A stretch of DNA of 38,842 bases from Saprospiraceae bacterium (GTDB taxonomy: Bacteria; Bacteroidota; Bacteroidia; Chitinophagales; Saprospiraceae). The translations under genes were made by a program, and so were the position numbers. How positions within the stretch are numbered: the stretch's first letter is position 1; each line of letters begins with the position of its first letter. Of this stretch, positions 33,901 to 38,842 are shown one piece after another. The notes beneath the pieces were generated by a model that was not told where the DNA came from, did no database searches, and saw only the letters and a program-made list of their open reading frames with translations. The DNA is taken from contig JAIBCI010000008.1 of NCBI GenBank assembly GCA_019694255.1, positions 1 through 38,842 of the forward strand, in the 5' to 3' direction.

Positions 33901-35112
33901 CTACCAATGTTTACTGCGATAAGGATAACGGACCATGTATTGTCTGCTGATCAACTCGCGAAGTTTGGATCGCAGCAATTCTGTGTGCTCAAGGGATTTG
34001 GCGGATATGAATTCCATCTCCACTGGATATAATTCTCTTAAGCGGGACTTTATTTCTTCTTCAAGCTCATTGCGTGTGGCGCTGTCGAGAAGCTCATCAA
34101 AATTCTTTTGACGCCAGGCATCCATTTTATTGAAAACCATCATGGTGATCTTGTCCCCTGCGCCAATACTCTCCAACGTCTCTTTGACCACTTTGACCTG
34201 ATCCTCAAATTGTGGATGGCTGATATCCACGACATGAAGCAGTATATCCGCTTCGCGCACGTCATCGAGAGTTGATTTAAAACTTTCGATCAGATGATGC
34301 GGAAGTTTGCGGATAAATCCAACTGTATCTGACAATAAAAAAGGCATAGAATCCCATACCACCTTGCGCACGGTGGTATCCAGGGTCGCAAAGAGTTTAT
34401 TCTCGGCAAACACTTCCGATTTGCTCAGCAAAGTCATCAGTGTTGATTTACCGACGTTGGTGTATCCTACCAGGGATACCCGGATCATCTCATCCCGGTT
34501 TTTGCGTTGCGTCGCGCTTTGAAGATCGATTTTTTCGAGACGTTTTTTCAGCAGACTAATCTTCTCCTTCACAATGCGTCGGTCCGTCTCGATTTCCTGT
34601 TCACCGGGTCCACGCATGCCTATTCCTCCCCGCTGTCTTTCCAGGTGAGACCACATTCCGCGAAGTCTTGGATAAATATATTGCAATTGCGCAAGCTCCA
34701 CCTGTGTCTTTGCCTGGGCCGTCTGTGCACGACTTGCGAAAATGTCGAGAATGAGAAAACTCCGGTCAACGATCTTGACCTTTAGAATAGATTCAATGAT
34801 ATTCTGTTGTTTGCCGGAGAGATCATCATCAAAGATCACAAGATCAATTTCATGATCCTCAAGATACCGCCTTATTTCTTCGAGTTTGCCGCTGCCAATA
34901 TAGCTCCGGCTGTCAGGACTTTTGAGTTTCTGGGTAAACCTCCGCACGGTCTTTGCGCCTGCAGTTAATGCGAGAAATTCTAACTCATCGAGATGCTCTT
35001 CCACCAGGGCTTCGCTCTGGTCTGGAAGAATAATTCCTACCAACACGGCACGCTCCTCGGGATTGGCGCCGTTTTTCTTTTTGGGATCGACGTTCCAGGA
35101 TGAATTGATCAA
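33901..35112 (-). CDS. hflX: ribosome-associated GTPase HflX
   Basis: 403 residues from a TTG start at 35112; the nearby ATG at 35117 is out of frame, and no in-frame ATG lies close. The N-terminal HflX domain (to about 180) has RFTQKLKSPDSRSYIGSGK, DLVIFDDDLSGKQ, the RTAQAKTQVELAQLQY-like helix and the glycine-rich RGGIGMRGPGEQEIE (161-175). The GTPase part has GYTNVGKST (216-224), TLDTT (243-247), DTVGF (262-266) and NKMD. HflX binds the large ribosomal subunit and splits stalled ribosomes, notably under heat stress. It lies between the rhodanese gene (29 nt upstream) and the M29 peptidase (4 nt downstream). Confidence 0.95.
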   Translation of the reverse strand: MINSSWNVDPKKKNGANPEERAVLVGIILPDQSEALVEEHLDELEFLALTAGAKTVRRFTQKLKSPDSRSYIGSGKLEEIRRYLEDHEIDLVIFDDDLSGKQQNIIESILKVKIVDRSFLILDIFASRAQTAQAKTQVELAQLQYIYPRLRGMWSHLERQRGGIGMRGPGEQEIETDRRIVKEKISLLKKRLEKIDLQSATQRKNRDEMIRVSLVGYTNVGKSTLMTLLSKSEVFAENKLFATLDTTVRKVVWDSMPFLLSDTVGFIRKLPHHLIESFKSTLDDVREADILLHVVDISHPQFEDQVKVVKETLESIGAGDKITMMVFNKMDAWRQKNFDELLDSATRNELEEEIKSRLRELYPVEMEFISAKSLEHTELLRSKLRELISRQYMVRYPYRSKHW

Positions 35113-35141
35113 ATCATTAATTCTGTAAGTGCGTCAATGAT

Positions 35142-35495
35142 TTAGCGTAGATCGCTGTAACCCCCCAGGTTAACCACATTCTTAAATCCCATGGATTTCA
35201 TGTAGTCTGCAGCCTTACCGGCGCGAACCCCGGCGGCGCAATACAGATAGTAAGTCTTAGACTTGTCCAGTTTCAGCGTTGCGCGCTGAAAGTCACCACT
35301 GTTCCAATCGTAGTGCAGTGCCTCCGGGCGATGGCCAGAATTCCACTCATCATTGGTACGTACATCGATAAGAATGCCTGGCTTCTTTGCTAAGAGTTCA
35401 GTGACATTGACCGGCTTGGATTGACCTGAACATTGTGTGAAACCAAAAGCCAAAGAAATGGCCATTAAAAAATAGAAAAAAGTCCTAACGAACAT
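35142..35495 (-). CDS. rhodanese-like lipoprotein
   Basis: 117 residues from the ATG at 35495; the frame opens at 35543, but only this start gives a clean signal (MFVRTFFYFLMAISLAFGF). The Cys at 22 in FTQCSGQ fits a relaxed lipobox, so it is probably membrane-anchored in the periplasm; no acidic surface-export signal follows. The single rhodanese domain has LIDVRTNDEWNSGH and the active-site C86 in YCAAGVRA. It may carry sulfane sulfur or act as a sulfurtransferase in the envelope. It is first in the run rhodanese-hflX-M29-galE. Confidence 0.88.
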   Translation of the reverse strand: MFVRTFFYFLMAISLAFGFTQCSGQSKPVNVTELLAKKPGILIDVRTNDEWNSGHRPEALHYDWNSGDFQRATLKLDKSKTYYLYCAAGVRAGKAADYMKSMGFKNVVNLGGYSDLR

Positions 35496-35837
35496 CTTGC
35501 AAATTGTTTGAGGGATAACAATAAAACAGTCATTTGGTTGCAACGATGACCAGGTTCAGAAAGTAGTAATTTTAAGCCCGTCACTGTGTTTCCGAGCTTG
35601 AAATCGTGTTCTTGATATAGCATTTGCGAATTGAATTTTCTGTAAAATGGCCAGCACATTTCTACAGATTTGTAAGTACTTTTATAATTCCAAACACGGC
35701 TGAACTACCCCTGTCTCTAACTTGTTATAATTACAGTATTCTTTTAAAAATCAAAATGATGGTTTTATCTGGTTTTTGTAGGCCAGTTATTGTTTAATCT
35801 GAATTACTTTCAATCCAATTTTTAAAAAGGCAGCATT
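35496..35837. other. divergent promoter stretch of about 340 nt
   Basis: Lies between the start of the rhodanese operon (minus) and the T9SS cargo gene (plus). It contains only short shadow frames. Both promoters should be here. The part next to 35838 is AT-rich (TTTTTAAAAAGGCAGC before the ATG, with an AAAAAGG that could serve as ribosome site). No repeat or hairpin stands out. Confidence 0.45.
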
Positions 35838-36794
35838 ATGAAAAAAACAATCATCCTTCTTTTCCTCATGGCCTTTAGCGGGTTGAAGGCGCCTGCACAG
35901 CTCAGCAACACGACTTGGCACGTGTACAACCCGTCTCAGGTATTGGCTTATTATATCAAATTTGGTACGGACACGGTATTCTACAGCGACGATTTCATGA
36001 TGTACAGTCCGCTTTCCATTTATAAAGTAAACGGCAATACCATTACTTTCATCGACATTCCGGTACTGCCTGTCGCATGCCCTGATGTCGATACAGGCCA
36101 TTATAAATTTGACGTCCGCAATGACACATTGTTGTTCAAATATGTATTTGATTTGTGCGCCGGAAGAGCAGAGAAACTGACGTCATGGCACTGGATCCGC
36201 GCTGAAACAAAACTTCATAATACCTATTGGAATCTGGTCAATCCCTGGGGAGACCTCGTCTATAAGTTTCATTTCGGCACGGTTGTGGGTTCTATCAGCG
36301 CTGATAAAAAGACTTATGAGAAGCTCTATGCCTTTTATGAACAAGGCAACTCACTTTCGTTCATTGATATTCCGGGCGTATTCATGGAATGCCCGGGTCT
36401 CAACCCTGCTGCGTTCTATACTTTTGACATTCGCAACGATACCTTATTTTTTACAAAGCTTTCAGACGAATGCCCTGTCAGAGTGGAGCTCACCTCCGAA
36501 TTTTACTGGGTTCGAACGCAGTCAGGGGTCAGCATCCAAGACAATAAGGAGGACGTTCGACTGTTTCCAAATCCTTCCTCTGATGGTTTATTTTATTTGA
36601 ATGTCAACGAACCCGGATTCGACCGATTGACGGTGCTGACGCTGGAGGGTAAAATCATATCTGAAATGCATTTTGTCCATGATGAAGACAATGAGCTTCA
36701 GGTCAATCTTGCCGACATTCCACCTGGAGTTTATGCATTGTTACTTCATGGCAATCGGGGAATTAAATCTTTCAGACTCATTAAACAGCAATAA
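35838..36794 (+). CDS. T9SS cargo protein with internally duplicated beta domain
   Basis: 318 residues. Signal peptide MKKTIILLFLMAFSGLKAPAQ, then two copies of a domain of about 100 residues (about 22-123 and 126-230). Both copies share NTxW near the start, FGT, GN(T/S)(I/L)(T/S)FIDIP, CP, (V/I)RNDTL and a final W(I/V)R; each has a pair of Cys. The last 70 residues form a T9SS type A sorting domain (VRLFPNPSSDGLFYLNV, LTLEGKII, IPPGVYALLL, FRLIKQQ). It should be secreted through the outer membrane. The repeated domain resembles small lipocalin-like beta barrels but I cannot assign it. It lies about 90 nt upstream of the next T9SS cargo gene in the same direction. Confidence 0.85.
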   Translation: MKKTIILLFLMAFSGLKAPAQLSNTTWHVYNPSQVLAYYIKFGTDTVFYSDDFMMYSPLSIYKVNGNTITFIDIPVLPVACPDVDTGHYKFDVRNDTLLFKYVFDLCAGRAEKLTSWHWIRAETKLHNTYWNLVNPWGDLVYKFHFGTVVGSISADKKTYEKLYAFYEQGNSLSFIDIPGVFMECPGLNPAAFYTFDIRNDTLFFTKLSDECPVRVELTSEFYWVRTQSGVSIQDNKEDVRLFPNPSSDGLFYLNVNEPGFDRLTVLTLEGKIISEMHFVHDEDNELQVNLADIPPGVYALLLHGNRGIKSFRLIKQQ

Positions 36795-36885
36795 GAACCT
36801 AACCTTGAATTATGCCTGAGTGTCTTTAACGTTTTCGATTTCTAAAAATTATTTACTGCAATTCAATGTGATATTTATTAATTTT

Positions 36886-38646
36886 ATGGCCATGAAGAAT
36901 CTTTTTATTTCCGTACTCATTACAACGTTTGGTATTACGGGACAAGTTCATGCCCAAGGCTGCATTCCGGATACCCTGATCCTGAGCAGACAGGGTCAGA
37001 TTGACAGTTTTGCAATCAGCTATCCCGGCTGCCATAAAATTCTTGGAACCATTATCATACAAGAAAGCAATACCGGACAAATAACCAGTCTCCAGGGACT
37101 GTCTCAGATCGACTCCATACTCGGCGGACTACACATCGGCGTCTGGGACTGGGCTAATGGATGTATTGGAAGTAACTCTTCCCTGTCGAATTTAAACGGA
37201 TTAAACCGTCTCGCTTACATCGGCAAGGAATTATACATTGAATGCAATCCTTCACTCATCAGTCTATCCGCCTTAAAAGAATTAACTGAAATTCAGGAGC
37301 TTACGATCAGAAACAACAATTCACTCCTTACGTTGAATGGCCTGGATAACATTTCTTCGATTGGCGGTCCTCTGACGGTAGACAACAACGCCTCTTTAAC
37401 TGACCTAAGCGGATTTCAAATGCTGGTGGCTGTCGACGGGGGATTGTCGGTCTCGAACAATGAGTCCCTCCTAAGTCTGGACGGATTGAATAATTTAATT
37501 TCAATCAATCAGAATTATTTGTCCATAATATTCAATAAAAGCCTCAGGAGCCTTCAGGGGCTGGACAAACTCGAATCAGCCGGAGGACTGATTATCAATA
37601 ACAATGCTTCACTGACTGATCTCAGCGGAATTGAAAATTTGACTGACATCCAGGGCGGAATTTCTATTTTTGGCAATGCTTCCCTGGTCAGTCTGAAGGG
37701 CCTGAGTCTGCGGAATAATTCTGTAAGAATCATGACCATTCACGGGAATGATTCGCTCAGGAATCTTGACGAATTGGCAAACCTGACTGTGATTGAAAGT
37801 GACTTTTATCTAACTCAGAACTTTTCACTTACCAGTATTTCCGGACTTAGAAACCTTAAATCCATTGGTGGGAGTTTGATTCTGGATGACAACAAATCAC
37901 TGAAGAGCCTGAATGGCTTAGACAATTTATCGTCAGTAGAAAGTAACTTATACATTGCCAACAGCTCGCTGACGAGCCTGTCAGGCCTAAGCAAACTCGC
38001 TTCTATAGGCGGAGTAATGACTTTTAAATTGAATGATTTACTCTCAGACCTGAAAGGATTAAATAACCTCAAATCAGTAGGCAAAGGCGTAGATATATCA
38101 TCAAACATTTCTCTTAAAAATTTGAATGGTTTGGAAAATCTGTTTTCGATAGGAGGGTTTTTGAAGATAAATGAGAATGACTCACTGGCTAGCTTGCAAG
38201 CACTCGACAGTATTCATTCTAATACAGTTACCTTACTATTCATTGAGAAAAATCCTTTGCTCTCGACCTGTGAGGAGTTCAGCATCTGTTCCTACCTGCA
38301 AAGCCAAAAGCCAAGGACAATCAGAGGCAATGCCCCCGGATGCAGGAGTATAATGGAAGTTATTTCGGTCTGTCAAGCTACAGCGGTTGATAATCCTAAC
38401 AATAACCATCATGAAATTGAGGTATTTCCCAATCCGAGCGAAGGCATGATCATCATTCAAAGTGATCAATCGGAGCTATTGAAATATCGCATTTATTCAC
38501 CCGCAGGGCAAATTATGAAAGCGGGACAAGTACATTCCAGGGAGCAATTTGACTTTTCTTCTTTACCGGAAGGCATGTATTACATCGAGATCATTGCGGG
38601 GAATGAAGTGATGACAAAAAAAATAATGATGCTGACAGAAAAATAA
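36886..38646 (+). CDS. T9SS cargo protein with leucine-rich (receptor-L-like) repeats
   Basis: 586 residues from the ATG at 36886; a start at 36892 is equally possible, and the upstream in-frame start at 36820 would hide the signal peptide (MKNLFISVLITTFGITGQVHAQ). Most of the protein (about 60-490) consists of repeats of 22-25 residues such as SLTDLSGIENLTDIQGG and SLKSLNGLDNLSSVES, with N(N)xSL and GLxxLxxIxG patterns typical of receptor L-domain-like solenoids in this phylum. It ends in a type A sorting domain (IEVFPNPSEGMIII, IYSPAGQIMKAG, LPEGMYYIEI, KKIMMLTEK). It is probably a surface or secreted binding protein. The final Cys pair near CEEFSICSYL caps the solenoid. Confidence 0.9.
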   Translation: MAMKNLFISVLITTFGITGQVHAQGCIPDTLILSRQGQIDSFAISYPGCHKILGTIIIQESNTGQITSLQGLSQIDSILGGLHIGVWDWANGCIGSNSSLSNLNGLNRLAYIGKELYIECNPSLISLSALKELTEIQELTIRNNNSLLTLNGLDNISSIGGPLTVDNNASLTDLSGFQMLVAVDGGLSVSNNESLLSLDGLNNLISINQNYLSIIFNKSLRSLQGLDKLESAGGLIINNNASLTDLSGIENLTDIQGGISIFGNASLVSLKGLSLRNNSVRIMTIHGNDSLRNLDELANLTVIESDFYLTQNFSLTSISGLRNLKSIGGSLILDDNKSLKSLNGLDNLSSVESNLYIANSSLTSLSGLSKLASIGGVMTFKLNDLLSDLKGLNNLKSVGKGVDISSNISLKNLNGLENLFSIGGFLKINENDSLASLQALDSIHSNTVTLLFIEKNPLLSTCEEFSICSYLQSQKPRTIRGNAPGCRSIMEVISVCQATAVDNPNNNHHEIEVFPNPSEGMIIIQSDQSELLKYRIYSPAGQIMKAGQVHSREQFDFSSLPEGMYYIEIIAGNEVMTKKIMMLTEK

Positions 38647-38842
38647 TCTTGTTTTTACAGCTAAGTACAATTGAAATATAGATTGTCAATGCTTCCAAGA
38701 ACTACTTGGATAAAAAAATGGAAAGAAAAAAATAAATGGTCCTGATGCAATTCATAACTTGCCTAATTGCACTTAATGGTTGATCTCAGTTTTTACTAAA
38801 ATTACTTTCTGAAAAACAACCGATATATTATTATAAGGTATG
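38647..38842. other. non-coding end of window
   Basis: AT-rich sequence after the last gene with no clear hairpin. The last three bases are ATG preceded by AAGGT, which could be the start codon and ribosome site of a gene that begins at the window edge, but nothing of it can be read. Confidence 0.3.

Overview
The window looks like a chromosomal segment of a member of the Bacteroidota, probably from the Saprospiria/Chitinophagia side. The basis is three secreted proteins ending in type A sorting domains and one ending in the gliding-motility type (CHU_C, type B) C-terminus, both signals of the type IX secretion system (T9SS); a short primary sigma factor of 289 residues that starts almost directly at region 1.2; lipoprotein signals, one followed by acidic residues; AT-rich leaders in place of strong Shine-Dalgarno sites; and Omp85-type barrels. 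I see no rRNA, tRNA, CRISPR array, transposase or phage gene. The placement below phylum level is inference.

Layout. 1-415 holds AT-rich, frame-broken hypothetical coding sequence that runs off the edge. 417-3446 (minus) is a two-gene signalling operon: a PAS histidine kinase with an inserted helical region, and a response regulator fused to a thioredoxin-reductase-like flavoprotein that has no redox CxxC. 3716-7044 (minus) holds a CPBP membrane protease, a probable surface lipoprotein, a gene-poor stretch of about 650 nt, and a secreted thioredoxin-fold protein. 7266-10326 (minus) holds a START-like protein and a tandem AAA+ ATPase of the CbxX/SpoVK type with a duplicated N-terminal domain. 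They lie divergent from rpoD (10539, plus), which is followed by a long-form GAPDH and an S41 C-terminal processing protease. 14885-16943 holds a small soluble protein with a strong terminator, then a minus-strand pair of a periplasmic HMA-like protein and a barrel protein whose start is odd.

17020-21047 (minus) holds a T9SS cargo protein, a thiolase and an acyltransferase-3 membrane protein. 21238-27246 (plus) is a compact run: a giant adhesin with twelve Ig-like repeats, an O-methyltransferase and a GNAT/FemAB-like protein. 27265-30151 holds an Omp85-family barrel and hemW, divergent with overlapping 5' ends. 30152-30741 is a non-coding stretch with tandem heptamers and hairpins. 30742-35495 (minus) holds a secreted hypothetical protein, then a tight housekeeping run: rhodanese lipoprotein, hflX, M29 aminopeptidase, galE. 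35838-38646 (plus) holds two T9SS cargo proteins, one with an internal duplication and one with leucine-rich repeats.

Most of the window is ordinary core genome mixed with cell-surface genes. The parts that most deserve a second look are the kinase/flavoprotein pair, the AAA+ protein with its duplicated front domain, the HMA/barrel pair, the orphan gene at 14885 with its inverted-repeat leader, and the structured intergenic element near 30.2-30.55 kb. No database search was possible; family names rest on motifs read by eye.
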